Shown here piece after piece: positions 1 through 8,618 of a stretch of DNA of 64,000 bases (the first letter of the stretch is position 1; the number at the start of each line of letters is the position of its first letter). The notes under the pieces were generated by a model that was not told the origin of the DNA, ran no database searches, and saw only the letters and a list, made by a program, of their open reading frames with translations. Origin of the DNA: Alphaproteobacteria bacterium (GTDB lineage: Bacteria > Pseudomonadota > Alphaproteobacteria > Micavibrionales > Micavibrionaceae); contig JAUHVY010000002.1 of assembly GCA_030424975.1 (NCBI GenBank), forward strand, positions 988,326 through 1,052,325, read 5' to 3'. Made by a program: the position numbers and the translations under genes.

Positions 1-2
1 GT

Positions 3-107
3 AAAATGATTAAGCCGTCTGAGGTGAATGATGCCTTTTCTCATTTGGAAAAAGGTGATGTCGCTTATCGCTTTGTCATGGATATGACGCAGCTCAGTGT
101 TGAATAG
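3..107 (+). CDS. C-terminal end of a Zn-dependent alcohol dehydrogenase (partial, runs off the left edge)
   Basis: An open frame enters from the left edge and stops at TAG 105-107. Its last 34 residues contain KGDVAYRFVMDM, which lines up with the C-terminus of the complete alcohol dehydrogenase downstream (KDVRYRFVIDM). I infer the tail of a second, paralogous YahK/CAD-type medium-chain dehydrogenase, so two related dehydrogenases stand in tandem, separated only by a DUF3861 gene. Without the upstream sequence nothing can be said about its catalytic residues or whether it is intact. Confidence 0.65.
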   Translation, partial: KMIKPSEVNDAFSHLEKGDVAYRFVMDMTQLSVE

Positions 108-124
108 TTCAGGGAGGTTAGAAG

Positions 125-394
125 GTGCCACGTTATAACCTACAGCTGAAAAGCCTTGATGGTGATGTTGATCCGGAAGAATCTTTAGAGATTGAGGTGG
201 AAAACCATGATGACATTTTCAAAATTATCGATGCGATGAAGGTAAAATCTATTTTGCCTGAAGATGAGGCTGCAGAATTCATTATCGGGCTTAAGCTTTT
301 TACTGAGGTTATGCTTAGGCATCGTAAAGAGCCGCTGTTCCAAGAGCTGGGGCCTCAAATGAAGACCTTTATGAAGACGTTAAAAGGTAAATAA
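125..394 (+). CDS. DUF3861-family small protein
   Basis: 89 residues with a GTG start at 125, preceded by a good ribosome binding site (GGGAGG at 112-117). Recognisable family features are NHDDIF at residues 27-32, GLKLFTEVM at 55-63 and the basic C-terminal helix, matching the DUF3861 family of about 90-residue proteins of unknown function. No signal peptide or membrane segment is visible, so it is probably cytoplasmic. It sits 17 nt after one dehydrogenase and 25 nt before another, which suggests a shared transcript. No biochemical role is known; its place between two dehydrogenases is the only functional hint. Confidence 0.75.
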   Translation: MPRYNLQLKSLDGDVDPEESLEIEVENHDDIFKIIDAMKVKSILPEDEAAEFIIGLKLFTEVMLRHRKEPLFQELGPQMKTFMKTLKGK

Positions 395-419
395 TTGTTA
401 TACAAGTGAGGTATATGAA

Positions 420-1625
420 ATGTGTGACAAGTGTAATAATCTCAATCATGTGCCTGAAATTAAGGGGCTTGATCGCCGAAACTTTTTAATCGGCGGGGCA
501 GCCTTAACTGCGGCGGCGATGACAACGTCTCCGTTAAGCGCTATGGCGCAAGGGCTGGCCCCTTTTAATGATGCTGAGCTTGATGCGGTGACAGCGTATG
601 CGATGAAAAGTGCAAAGGCACCGTTTGAGAAAATAACAATTAAGCGCCGCAAACCGCGTGAAGATGATGTCGTGATTGATATTCATTACGCAAGCATTTG
701 TCATTCCGATATTCACACCGCGCGCGGTGACTGGGGGCCTGTAAACTATCCGGTTGTACCCGGGCACGAAATGGTTGGGCGCATTGTATCGGTCGGATCT
801 AAGGTGACAAAGTTTAAAGTCGGGGATTTCGCTGGTGTAGGGTGCATGGTGAATTCATGCGGCACGTGTGAAAATTGCCTGAATGATCGCGAGCAAAATT
901 GTCTGAACGGTACAACTTTTACGTATGACAGTAATGATGGTATTTCCGGTGGCGTGACGTATGGTGGTTATTCCCAAAAGATCGTTGTGCCTCAACATTT
1001 TGCTATTAAAATTCCTAAAGGTGTTGATTTGGCAGCTATGGCGCCGCTGTTATGTGCAGGTATTACAACATTCTCTCCTATGCAGCATTGGGATGTGGGA
1101 AGCGGTCAAACGGTTGGTGTCATTGGCCTTGGCGGTCTTGGGCACATGGCAGTGAAGTTGGCTGCGTCTAAGGGTGCAAATGTTGTGGTATTCACAACAT
1201 CTCCCGGAAAGCTTGATGATGCAAAACGTCTTGGTGCGAAGGACGCTGTGCTTTGGAGTGATCAAGTTGGGGTGAAGAAATATGCGGGTTCTATGGACTG
1301 GATGATTAGTACTGTGCCTGAAACATACGATGTCAGCCCGTTTGTGAACCTTTTAAAGCTTGATAAGACTTTGGTTAATGTGGGTGTTCTTGGCCCCTTA
1401 GAGGGCGTGAGTGGTGGCGCACTGATCTTTGGTCGCAAGAATATTGCGGGCTCGTTGATCGGCGGAATTAAAGAAACACAGGAAGTCGTCGATTACTGTG
1501 CTGCACGGAATATCAAATCTGATATTGAGATGATCACTCCTGATCAAATTACAAATGCTTATGATCGCGTTGTGAACAAAGATGTGCGCTATCGCTTTGT
1601 CATTGATATGAAAAAACCAGTATAA
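420..1625 (+). CDS. Tat-exported Zn-dependent alcohol dehydrogenase (YahK/CAD type)
   Basis: Medium-chain dehydrogenase, 401 residues, expected to interconvert alcohols and aldehydes with NAD(P). Visible ligands are the catalytic-zinc residues C94, H116 (in PGHE) and C212, the structural-zinc cysteines C147, C150, C153 and C161, and the Rossmann motif GLGGLG at 236-241. The N-terminus is unusual: DRRNFLIGG at 18-26 with twin arginines R19-R20, then a hydrophobic stretch ending in AMA, which is a classic Tat signal. Cytoplasmic relatives lack this extension. Tat export would send a folded, cofactor-loaded enzyme to the periplasm, fitting the other exported proteins of this cluster. The motifs are read directly; export and substrate are inference. 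Confidence 0.88.
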   Translation: MCDKCNNLNHVPEIKGLDRRNFLIGGAALTAAAMTTSPLSAMAQGLAPFNDAELDAVTAYAMKSAKAPFEKITIKRRKPREDDVVIDIHYASICHSDIHTARGDWGPVNYPVVPGHEMVGRIVSVGSKVTKFKVGDFAGVGCMVNSCGTCENCLNDREQNCLNGTTFTYDSNDGISGGVTYGGYSQKIVVPQHFAIKIPKGVDLAAMAPLLCAGITTFSPMQHWDVGSGQTVGVIGLGGLGHMAVKLAASKGANVVVFTTSPGKLDDAKRLGAKDAVLWSDQVGVKKYAGSMDWMISTVPETYDVSPFVNLLKLDKTLVNVGVLGPLEGVSGGALIFGRKNIAGSLIGGIKETQEVVDYCAARNIKSDIEMITPDQITNAYDRVVNKDVRYRFVIDMKKPV

Positions 1626-1636
1626 AGGCTTGGATT

Positions 1637-2833
1637 ATGAGTAGCATTACTATAGAGGACGGCAGTGTAGTATCGCATGCCTGGAGCGGTGTTTTTGCTA
1701 TGACACTATGTGTGATGGCGATTATAGCTTCGGAATTTCTGCCCGTGAGCTTGCTTACACCGATCGCTTCTGATCTTAACATCAGTGAAGGCTATGCAGG
1801 ACAGTCTATATCTGTATCCGGCTTGTTTGCTGTAATGACCAGTTTGTTCCTGACAACGATCATTGGGAACCACGATCGTAAACATGTCATGCTGTTTTTT
1901 ACGGGATTGATGGCGATATCAGGAACAATTGTTACATTCGCACCGAATGCAGAAATTGTGATGTTTGGTCGTGCGCTGCTGGGTATTTGCATCGGAGGTT
2001 TCTGGGGAATGTCAGCGTCGATAATTATGCGACTCGTGCCGGAGGAAACAGTACCCAAAGCCCTGTCTGTTTTAAATGCGGGAAACGCTTTTGCGATGAT
2101 GGTCGCAGCACCACTAGGCAGTTATTTAGGCGGTATGATTGGTTGGCGCGGATCTTTCTTTTGTATTGTGCCTATTGTTCTGATCACATTTGTTTGGCAG
2201 TACATTTCTTTACCAAATATGCCTGCGCGAAGAGACGTTTCGCACCGTCCCGGCATTAAAAGCCTGATTGATTTGCTAAGGCAACGTAGAGTGCAATTGG
2301 GAATGGGCTCAACATTTTTGCTCTTTATGGGGATGCTTTCTGTGTTCACATATTTACGCCCATTCTTGGAAACGACTTTAGGGGTGAATTCTGAGACATT
2401 ATCATTATTATTATTGGCACTTGGTGTCAGTGGTTTAGTGGGTACGTTCTCCATTGGTTTCTTCTTACAAAGAACATTATATGGTGTGCTGATCTCATTC
2501 CCATTTTTATTGTCTTTGTCTGTTCTCGCGATGATCGCAGTCGGAACATCTTTGCCACTCATGTTTGTCGTTATTTCGATTTGGGGGTTTTTGTCGACTG
2601 CCGTTCCGGTAGGGTGGTGGACATGGCTTAGTAAAACCATACCTGAAAATGCAGAGGCTGGCGGTGGTCTGATGGTCGCGGTGATACAATTGGCCATTAC
2701 CCTTGGGGCGGCAAGTGGCGGTGTTTTGTACGATATGGCCGGGTATCAAACCACCTTTACATTTGGCGCAATCATACTCGGTTTGGCCGCAGTGCTGGCC
2801 GCGATATCCGGAAAATACAACCAAGGAGTATAA
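1637..2833 (+). CDS. MFS efflux transporter, NepI/AraJ-like (DHA1 family)
   Basis: 398 residues with about twelve hydrophobic segments and no signal peptide. Strings such as EFLPVSLLTPIASDL (near residue 34), the GGFWGMSAS block (near 121) and PKALSVLNAG (near 140) closely resemble E. coli NepI (YicM), a purine ribonucleoside/drug:H+ antiporter of the DHA1 group. I therefore call an inner-membrane exporter; the substrate is not determined. It starts 11 nt after the Tat dehydrogenase and ends 1 nt before the next start codon, so it is clearly in the same operon. A role in exporting the substrate or product of the neighbouring enzymes is inference. Confidence 0.82.
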   Translation: MSSITIEDGSVVSHAWSGVFAMTLCVMAIIASEFLPVSLLTPIASDLNISEGYAGQSISVSGLFAVMTSLFLTTIIGNHDRKHVMLFFTGLMAISGTIVTFAPNAEIVMFGRALLGICIGGFWGMSASIIMRLVPEETVPKALSVLNAGNAFAMMVAAPLGSYLGGMIGWRGSFFCIVPIVLITFVWQYISLPNMPARRDVSHRPGIKSLIDLLRQRRVQLGMGSTFLLFMGMLSVFTYLRPFLETTLGVNSETLSLLLLALGVSGLVGTFSIGFFLQRTLYGVLISFPFLLSLSVLAMIAVGTSLPLMFVVISIWGFLSTAVPVGWWTWLSKTIPENAEAGGGLMVAVIQLAITLGAASGGVLYDMAGYQTTFTFGAIILGLAAVLAAISGKYNQGV

Positions 2834-2834
2834 A

Positions 2835-3575
2835 ATGAAATTTAAAGCTACTAAGCTTTTAGCGCTAACACTTATGACTGGAGTACTTGTTATGCCATCG
2901 TTATCCCAAGCAAAAGAGCAAGGCAATACCACGCTTACCCCTGAGCAGCAGCATATCATTAGTGTTGCTGCGTATACGGCCACAGGCGATATGGACGCAT
3001 TAAAGGTTGAGTTTGGCCAGGCTTTGGAGGCCGGGTTAAGTGTGAATGAAATAAAAGAGGTCTTGATCCAAATGTATGCTTATGCCGGATTTCCTCGCAG
3101 CTTAAATGGCATCAATGCGTTTATTAAAGTTCTTGAGGAACGTAAAGAGCAGGGCATTGATGATGAGGTTGGTGCAGACGCAACTCTGGTGCCTAAAGAT
3201 ACAGATATGACGGCTTACGGTAATACTGTGCGTAATAAGCTTGCCGGAGTGGACATGAGTGATAATCAGGCGGCGTTTGCGCAATTTGCACCTGTTATAG
3301 ATGAATATCTGAAGGCACACCTTTTTGGTGAGATATTCTCTCGCGATGTGCTTGATATACAGCAACGCGAATTTGCAACAATTAGTGCGCTGGCTGCCAT
3401 GGATGGAACGGCTGCACAACTCGGTGCGCATCTGAACTTTTCAATGAATGTCGGTATTACCGAGGAGCAACTCTATAGTTTTATTTCTGTTGTGGAAGAT
3501 GAGTTAGGCGCTGAAAAAGCTGCGGAAGCGAAGGCGGTACTCGATAAAATAATAAAAAGCAAAGGATCAGAATAA
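2835..3575 (+). CDS. Secreted carboxymuconolactone decarboxylase-like protein, two CMD domains
   Basis: 246 residues. The ATG at 2835 with GGAG at 2825-2828 is preferred over an in-frame upstream start, because it begins a clean Sec signal peptide (hydrophobic residues 7-20, cleavage after SQA). Two CMD/AhpD-like helical halves follow: the first includes YAYAGFPRSLNG, the second REFATISALAAMDGT and HLNFSMNVGIT, both family signatures. No AhpD-type CxxC redox pair is visible, so it is not an obvious peroxidase partner. Its stop overlaps the cupin start (TAATG), and CMD-cupin pairs, sometimes fused, are common. Periplasmic location is inferred from the signal peptide; the reaction is unknown. 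Confidence 0.83.
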   Translation: MKFKATKLLALTLMTGVLVMPSLSQAKEQGNTTLTPEQQHIISVAAYTATGDMDALKVEFGQALEAGLSVNEIKEVLIQMYAYAGFPRSLNGINAFIKVLEERKEQGIDDEVGADATLVPKDTDMTAYGNTVRNKLAGVDMSDNQAAFAQFAPVIDEYLKAHLFGEIFSRDVLDIQQREFATISALAAMDGTAAQLGAHLNFSMNVGITEEQLYSFISVVEDELGAEKAAEAKAVLDKIIKSKGSE

Positions 3576-4087
3576 TGAAAAAACTACTTTTTTTAACGGT
3601 GGCTGTTTTTGCCCTAGGAGCACAGGGTTCCTATGCGCAAGACGCACAAGATAAGGAAAAGGAGAAAGCAATGAAACTCCAAAAATTTGATGAAACTAAA
3701 GGCTTTGTAGGTCCTGCAGATTACTTCACAGGCGATGTGAAGGTTGATGCCCCGTTCTCATCAGGCGATGAGTTCAAGGACTATCAAGGAGCGATGGTGC
3801 ATTTTGACGCAGGGGCACGCACGGCGTGGCATACCCATCCAAAAGGACAAACGATTTATATTATTTCCGGAGAGGGGCGTGCGCAAACTGAAGGTGAAGC
3901 GGTACGTAAACTTCTTCCCGGTGACGTTGTCTGGTTCCCTGCGGATGAAAAACATTGGCATGGTGCAGCGCCGAATAGCGCAATGTCGCATATGGCAATT
4001 CAATCGCCTGATGAAAAAGGTGATGTCGTGACGTGGCTTGAGCAGGTAAGTGATGAAGATTATACCGCCGAGCCACAAGAAAACTAA
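3575..4087 (+). CDS. Secreted cupin-domain protein (mandelonitrile-lyase-like cupin)
   Basis: 170 residues with a Sec signal (residues 1-21, ending SYAQ). Cupin motif 1 runs from G80 with H86, H88 and Q92; motif 2 runs through PGDVVWFP to H127 and H129. The H-H-Q-H metal set and the HWHGA string are typical of the (R)-mandelonitrile-lyase-like cupins, which bind a divalent metal such as Mn. The start codon overlaps the stop of the CMD gene, implying translational coupling. The genuine substrate is unknown; small carbonyl compounds would suit the neighbouring dehydrogenases, but that is inference. Confidence 0.85.
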   Translation: MKKLLFLTVAVFALGAQGSYAQDAQDKEKEKAMKLQKFDETKGFVGPADYFTGDVKVDAPFSSGDEFKDYQGAMVHFDAGARTAWHTHPKGQTIYIISGEGRAQTEGEAVRKLLPGDVVWFPADEKHWHGAAPNSAMSHMAIQSPDEKGDVVTWLEQVSDEDYTAEPQEN

Positions 4088-4105
4088 ACACATAAGGTAA
4101 ATACA

Positions 4106-4873
4106 ATGAAATATGATTTTAAAGGCAAAGTGGCGCTGGTAACAGGCGGCGCCGCAGGGATGGGCTTGTCCGCAGTTCAGGCTTATGCAAGCGCGGGCGC
4201 AGCCGTTGCTGTTGCTGATATTAACTTGGTTGAGGCGCAAAAGATAGCAGATCAAATTACGGCAGATGGCGGTAAGGCAATTGCTATTGAATGTGATGTC
4301 GCTGATGAAGCGCAGGTTAAAGCAATGGTGGATCAGGTGATTGCGGAGTTTGGGCAATTGGATATGGCATTTAATAATGCGGGTATTCAGGCGCCTGGCG
4401 GTGCAACGGATGTATCTGATACGACAAAAGAAATGTATGATCTTGTGGAGGGTATTAATCTTCGCGGCGTATGGAATTGCATGAAATATGAACTGATGCA
4501 CATGCGTGAGCGCGGTACAGGTTCGATTGTAAATAATTCTTCTGTTGGTGGTATTGTCGGTCTGCCGGGGCGTGCGATCTATCATGCAACGAAACATGGT
4601 GTAATTGGCATGACCAAAAGTGCTGCGCTTGAAGTTGCGCAAGAAGGCATTCGCATCAATGCGATTTGCCCGGGCACAATTGAAACGCCGATGGTAAAGG
4701 AAATGTTGGACAAAGAGCCTGATTTGATGAAAGAGCTGGCAAAAGTTCAAGTGATTGGACGATTGGGTCAGCCTGAGGAAATTGCTGCTGCCGTTATGTG
4801 GCTAAGTAGTGATGAAGCTAGTTTTGTTATCGGGCATTCACTTGTTTTGGATGGCGGATTTACCGTTCACTAA
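4106..4873 (+). CDS. Short-chain dehydrogenase/reductase (classical SDR)
   Basis: 255 residues with every classical SDR landmark: TGGAAGMG at 13-20 for NAD(P) binding, NNAG at 90-93, the S146/Y159/K163 catalytic triad, PG at 189-190 and the C-terminal LDGGFTVH. It has no signal peptide, so it should be cytoplasmic, unlike its CMD, cupin and hydrolase neighbours. D38 after the second beta-strand favours NAD(H). Its C-terminal about 29 codons reappear in a deleted SDR at 9357-9506, almost identical in protein, evidence of a related cassette nearby. The substrate is unknown. Confidence 0.88.
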   Translation: MKYDFKGKVALVTGGAAGMGLSAVQAYASAGAAVAVADINLVEAQKIADQITADGGKAIAIECDVADEAQVKAMVDQVIAEFGQLDMAFNNAGIQAPGGATDVSDTTKEMYDLVEGINLRGVWNCMKYELMHMRERGTGSIVNNSSVGGIVGLPGRAIYHATKHGVIGMTKSAALEVAQEGIRINAICPGTIETPMVKEMLDKEPDLMKELAKVQVIGRLGQPEEIAAAVMWLSSDEASFVIGHSLVLDGGFTVH

Positions 4874-4892
4874 TAAATCAGAAGGAGGAAGC

Positions 4893-5942
4893 ATGAAAAG
4901 AATAACGTATTTAACATTAACACTTGCAACGATAGGAGCTTTAACAATGACAAGTGCAGCAATAAAAGCCCAAGATATGTCACGTGGAGCCAATAATTTT
5001 TATCAGAGTGAACAACTTGATACGCAAAAAGTGACCTTTAAAAACCAATACGGCATGGACGTAACAGGTAATCTTTATACGCCGAAGGGGCTTGATAAAA
5101 GTCAGAAAAATGCTGCGGTTATCGTAAGTCATCCGATGGGCGCCGTGAAAGAGCAAAGTGCCAATCTATATGCGCAGAAAATGGCGGATCAGGGGTTCGT
5201 TACCCTTTCGATTGATTTGTCGTTTTGGGGCGAAAGTGCAGGCCAGCCTCGTAATGCCGTTTCACCTGATATGTATGCTGAAACCTTCAGCGCGGCCGTG
5301 GATTATCTTGGTACACAAGAGTTCATAGATCGTGAAAAAATTGGTGTCATCGGTATTTGCGGAAGCGGCAGTTTTGCCATGAGCGCAGCGAAAATTGACC
5401 CGCGCTTAAAAGCGATTGCGACAGTTAGTATGTATGATATGGGACAAGCCAATCGTAATGCTTTAGGAAAGTCTCAAACGCTTGAGCAGCGTAAAGAAAT
5501 TATCGCGAAGGCCGCAGAACAACGCTATGTGGAAATCTCTGGTGGTGAAACAGAGTATACCAGCGGTTCACCGCATGAAATTGATGAAGACTCCCACCCA
5601 ATCGCAAAAGAGTTTTATGATTTTTATCGCACGGAGCGTGGTGAATTTACACCAGAGGGCACAACGCCTGATCTGACAACACACCCGACACTAACCAGTA
5701 ATGTGAAATTTATGAACTTCTACCCGTTTAACGATTTGGATTTGATTTCTGGGCGTCCGTTACTCTTTATCGCTGGCGATCATGCGCATTCGCTTGAATT
5801 TAGCGAAGATGCTTGTGCGCGCGCGTCGGAACCTAAAGAGCTTTATTTAGTGAAGGATGCTGGTCACGTTGATCTGTATGATCGTGTTGATGTTATCCCA
5901 TTCGACAAGCTCAATGCGTTTTTCAGTGAAAATCTGAAATAG
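4893..5942 (+). CDS. Secreted alpha/beta hydrolase, dienelactone hydrolase/YcjY type
   Basis: 349 residues. The ATG at 4893 is chosen because a strong GGAGG (4884-4888) precedes it and the N-terminus is then a Sec signal peptide; a longer in-frame ORF would overlap the SDR. The nucleophile elbow is GICGS at 154-158, giving C156 as nucleophile as in dienelactone hydrolases, with the probable acid in AGDHAHS and the base in AGHVDLYD near the C-terminus. The family includes YcjY-like proteins of uncertain substrate. As an exported enzyme it could act on lactones or esters produced by the neighbouring redox enzymes (inference). Confidence 0.82.
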   Translation: MKRITYLTLTLATIGALTMTSAAIKAQDMSRGANNFYQSEQLDTQKVTFKNQYGMDVTGNLYTPKGLDKSQKNAAVIVSHPMGAVKEQSANLYAQKMADQGFVTLSIDLSFWGESAGQPRNAVSPDMYAETFSAAVDYLGTQEFIDREKIGVIGICGSGSFAMSAAKIDPRLKAIATVSMYDMGQANRNALGKSQTLEQRKEIIAKAAEQRYVEISGGETEYTSGSPHEIDEDSHPIAKEFYDFYRTERGEFTPEGTTPDLTTHPTLTSNVKFMNFYPFNDLDLISGRPLLFIAGDHAHSLEFSEDACARASEPKELYLVKDAGHVDLYDRVDVIPFDKLNAFFSENLK

Positions 5943-5963
5943 GTAAAAGAGAGTGTAACGATA

Positions 5964-6128
5964 ATGAAACTAAATGCTACAACAGTCAGTACATATTTGA
6001 ATTTGCTGCCTGTTTTTACATCAATCATCGCAATCGCGAGTGGTCAGGAAGCGTTTGCGATGTATAAAGTGCTGGCAACTATACTTGTTGTTGGTGGCTT
6101 GTGCTTGGTAACAAGAAGTAAAGGTTAA
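5964..6128 (+). pseudogene. Fragment of an EamA/DMT-family transporter (last one to two membrane segments)
   Basis: A 54-codon open frame, too short for ordinary gene callers. The product contains YLNLLPVFTSIIAIASGQE followed by a hydrophobic segment ending LCLVTRSKG. This is the pattern of the C-terminal end of EamA transporters (LLPVFTAI...GE...G..LV). The rest of the roughly 290-residue protein is missing, so I read it as a remnant, though it has an ATG and the reading frame is intact. It lies between the hydrolase and the second MFS gene and may be co-translated. A functional small membrane protein cannot be excluded. Confidence 0.6.
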
Positions 6129-6132
6129 GTTT

Positions 6133-7326
6133 TTGAAACATGGTAGTGTAAAATTTGGATTTGTAGCTGCAACGTTATCCCTTTGGATGGCGTTTGCCGC
6201 ATCGGCTGCTCCAATCCCGCTTTATGATCTTTACCATCGTGAAAACGGCGTCAGTTTGAATGAGCTTGCTTTGACATCTGTTTTTTACTTTGTGGGTGCG
6301 GTGCTGGCTTTACTTATCTTTGGCCGGGTGTCCGATTATTTGGGGCGCAAACCCGTTGCTTTGTTGGTGGCGGGTTTTGCTGCTTTATCGACCATCATGT
6401 TTTTGAACGTTGAAAATGCGTTTCCTCTCATTGCCGGGCGTTTCTTCCTTGGCTTAGCCTGTGGTCTTGCTTCGAGTGCGGTTACAGCTTTTGTTGCGGA
6501 TACTGCACCAGAGGAGCCTGCATGGCTTTCTCCGACAATAATAAGTAATGCGCCTTTTATTGGCTTAACAATCGGTGCGATGATGTCCGGAGCATTGGTG
6601 GAGTACGGACCAAATCCCAGACACTTATGTTATTTTATAATTTTGGGCGGTTTGGCTGTTTGTTCCGTGCTTATAGCATTTAGTAATGAAACGGCAAAGC
6701 GGAAGCCGGGGGTGATCTCTTCACTGCGGCCTAAAATGGTGTTACCACAATCAGATAAGCGCTTATATCCTGTGGCAGCTGCAACATTCGTGGCGACTTG
6801 GGCGACAGGTGGGTTTTATCAAGCATATGGCCCGTCTATAGCCGCCCAGCAGTTAGGAACGCTCAATACATTTATGGCTGCTCTTGTGTTTTCTGCTTAT
6901 CTGCTTCCCGGGACCTTGGGCAGTGCTGTGACTGCTCGTTTAACGCCTGCCCAAACGCAGCGCCGTGGTATGGTTGCCTTCACATTTGCCGTGATTGGTT
7001 TGATTGTTACCATGAAAATGGGACATGTGATTGGCTTCTTGGTTGTCAGTGCTATAGCAGGCGCGGCGCAAGGTGCTGTCGTCACGGGTAGTGTCCGATC
7101 ACTTATGGTGGGTGTTAAAAAAGAGGAACGGGCAGGCGTGCTTTCGGTTATATTTGCGACGTCATATACAGGCGCGGCTATCCCGACATTTATTGCCGGA
7201 CGTTTATCATCTTATTTAGATTTGTTTCAACTGATGCTTTGTTATGGCGTGTTGGCAGTGATTGTATGTCTATTAACTTTGATTTTTGCACGTGAACCCA
7301 AATATAATAATAGAAGTGAGGTTTAA
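6133..7326 (+). CDS. MFS transporter
   Basis: 397 residues, about twelve membrane segments, with an MFS loop-2/3 signature (GRVSDYLGRKP, near residue 73). The apparent start is TTG at 6133, 4 nt after the EamA fragment, with AAAGGT upstream; a later Met at about residue 19 is possible but would cut into the first membrane helix. It is a different subgroup from the NepI-like gene at 1637. Its neighbour, 6 nt downstream, is an AraC regulator, a common arrangement for inducible efflux pumps. The substrate is unknown. Confidence 0.78.
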   Translation: MKHGSVKFGFVAATLSLWMAFAASAAPIPLYDLYHRENGVSLNELALTSVFYFVGAVLALLIFGRVSDYLGRKPVALLVAGFAALSTIMFLNVENAFPLIAGRFFLGLACGLASSAVTAFVADTAPEEPAWLSPTIISNAPFIGLTIGAMMSGALVEYGPNPRHLCYFIILGGLAVCSVLIAFSNETAKRKPGVISSLRPKMVLPQSDKRLYPVAAATFVATWATGGFYQAYGPSIAAQQLGTLNTFMAALVFSAYLLPGTLGSAVTARLTPAQTQRRGMVAFTFAVIGLIVTMKMGHVIGFLVVSAIAGAAQGAVVTGSVRSLMVGVKKEERAGVLSVIFATSYTGAAIPTFIAGRLSSYLDLFQLMLCYGVLAVIVCLLTLIFAREPKYNNRSEV

Positions 7327-7332
7327 ATAGAT

Positions 7333-8271
7333 ATGAGTACAATTTCGAATGTAGCTGAATTTCGTGTGCAGGAGGAGCTAGCCGCTATTCCGGAGTTAAG
7401 TGACTATGCGTCTTTAACAAGGTTGCTTGCGAAATATGCGCCCCATGATGGTGGATTTGAGCTTATTAAAGATGGTGTCAAAGTCTTTCGTGAGTCGAAA
7501 TTAGGGTCATCAAAAGCTTACATGCTCTCTCAACCGAGCGTTTGTATAGTTCCCCAGGGGGCGAAATCCGTATCGCTCTCTACGGCAGGTTTTGAATATG
7601 ACCGCTCTAAGATGGTTGTTTATTCTGCTGAAATTCCTATGAATGTGAAAATTACGCAGGCCTCTAAAGAAGAACCATATTTCTGTATGGTCATTCCAAT
7701 AGAGCAAGAAAATTTAAATCGGCTGAATGCAAAGGTGTTTCCAAACGGTGTGCCCAAAAGTGACAAAACACATGCTGTTTATGTTGGGGACAGTCATCCT
7801 AATATTATAAAATCATCAATAAGGCTGATTGAGCTGATTGAGCAGCAAGAGAATGTAGATCTTTTGGCGCCGCTTATTGTTGATGAAATCTTGATATGGC
7901 TTTTACGAAGTCCTGTAGGACCATCGATTGCGCAAATCGGTATGGTTGACTCACACGCAGCTAAGGTATCAAGAGCGATTACGTGGTTAAAAAATAACTA
8001 TACTAAGCCTATAAAAATGGAAGAGTTGGCGAAAGTGGCCGGTATGAGTGTGTCTTCTTTTCATATACATTTTAAGAATGTTACGGATATGAGCCCGCTA
8101 CAATTTCAAAAAACTTTGAGGTTAAATGAAGCGCGTCAGTTAATTCTTACCAAAATGATGGATGTCAGTTCTGCGGCACTTGAAGTTGGTTATGCCAGCG
8201 CCTCTCAATTCAGTAGGGAGTACTCAAGAGAATTTGGTATTACACCAAGTAAAGATGTTGTGGGAAGTTAA
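7333..8271 (+). CDS. AraC-family transcriptional regulator (AraC_N type)
   Basis: 312 residues. The N-terminal ~190 residues match the AraC_N ligand-binding domain (SQPSVCIVPQGAK, YSAEIPMNV and VIPIEQE strings). The C-terminal ~90 residues carry two helix-turn-helix motifs, the first around KMEELAKVAGMSVSSFHIHF and the second around SAALEVGYASASQFSREY. It is transcribed with the efflux and redox genes and is the obvious candidate to control them. Part of its 3' end is repeated in damaged form at 11578-11721. The inducer is unknown. Confidence 0.87.
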   Translation: MSTISNVAEFRVQEELAAIPELSDYASLTRLLAKYAPHDGGFELIKDGVKVFRESKLGSSKAYMLSQPSVCIVPQGAKSVSLSTAGFEYDRSKMVVYSAEIPMNVKITQASKEEPYFCMVIPIEQENLNRLNAKVFPNGVPKSDKTHAVYVGDSHPNIIKSSIRLIELIEQQENVDLLAPLIVDEILIWLLRSPVGPSIAQIGMVDSHAAKVSRAITWLKNNYTKPIKMEELAKVAGMSVSSFHIHFKNVTDMSPLQFQKTLRLNEARQLILTKMMDVSSAALEVGYASASQFSREYSREFGITPSKDVVGS

Positions 8272-8275
8272 GATT

Positions 8276-8488
8276 TTATAATTCTAAAATATCAGCCAGT
8301 TGGTTTAAATTATTGGCGATACGTGATGCACCAAGTTTAGTGTGAAGCTGTGCTACGATTTCGTGATCTTTCACCGGGCGCTTCATACGACGCTTACGAG
8401 GTGTCGGTTCCTCGAAAAGTCGAGAGCGAACATAAGTGGCCAGTGGCATATCACCGGCATCATACTCAAGTCTTTCGCGCTCCCGCAA
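8276..8488 (-). pseudogene. Remnant of a plasmid-mobilisation (MobC-like) protein
   Basis: About 70 codons on the minus strand ending at TAA 8276-8278. The readable product has GDMPLATYVRSRLF, then a basic RKRRMKRPVKDH segment, then GASRIANNLNQLADIL, the pattern of MobC/relaxosome accessory proteins of proteobacterial plasmids. The frame opens only three codons upstream of a possible TTG start because a TGA lies at 8495-8497, so the N-terminus is missing or the start is degenerate. No relaxase or other plasmid gene is seen nearby. I read it as a footprint of a past mobile element, just after the AraC gene. Confidence 0.6.
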
Positions 8489-8618
8489 CCAATTTCATAA
8501 TAGACGCAATAGGTAAGAATTTTCAAAGCTTTACGAGCAGTTGAAAACTTTTTGATGCAGTCTTTAACTTTCTAGTTAAATCGCTGATTTTATTGCAATA
8601 AGGCTGCAGAGTGTTGCT

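Noticed and set aside
2703..2834. Longer start for the carboxymuconolactone decarboxylase-like gene
   Set aside because: It overlaps the upstream MFS gene and has no ribosome site; ATG 2835 gives a clean signal peptide.
4809..4892. Longer start for the alpha/beta hydrolase gene
   Set aside because: It overlaps the SDR gene; GGAGG at 4884-4888 clearly serves ATG 4893.
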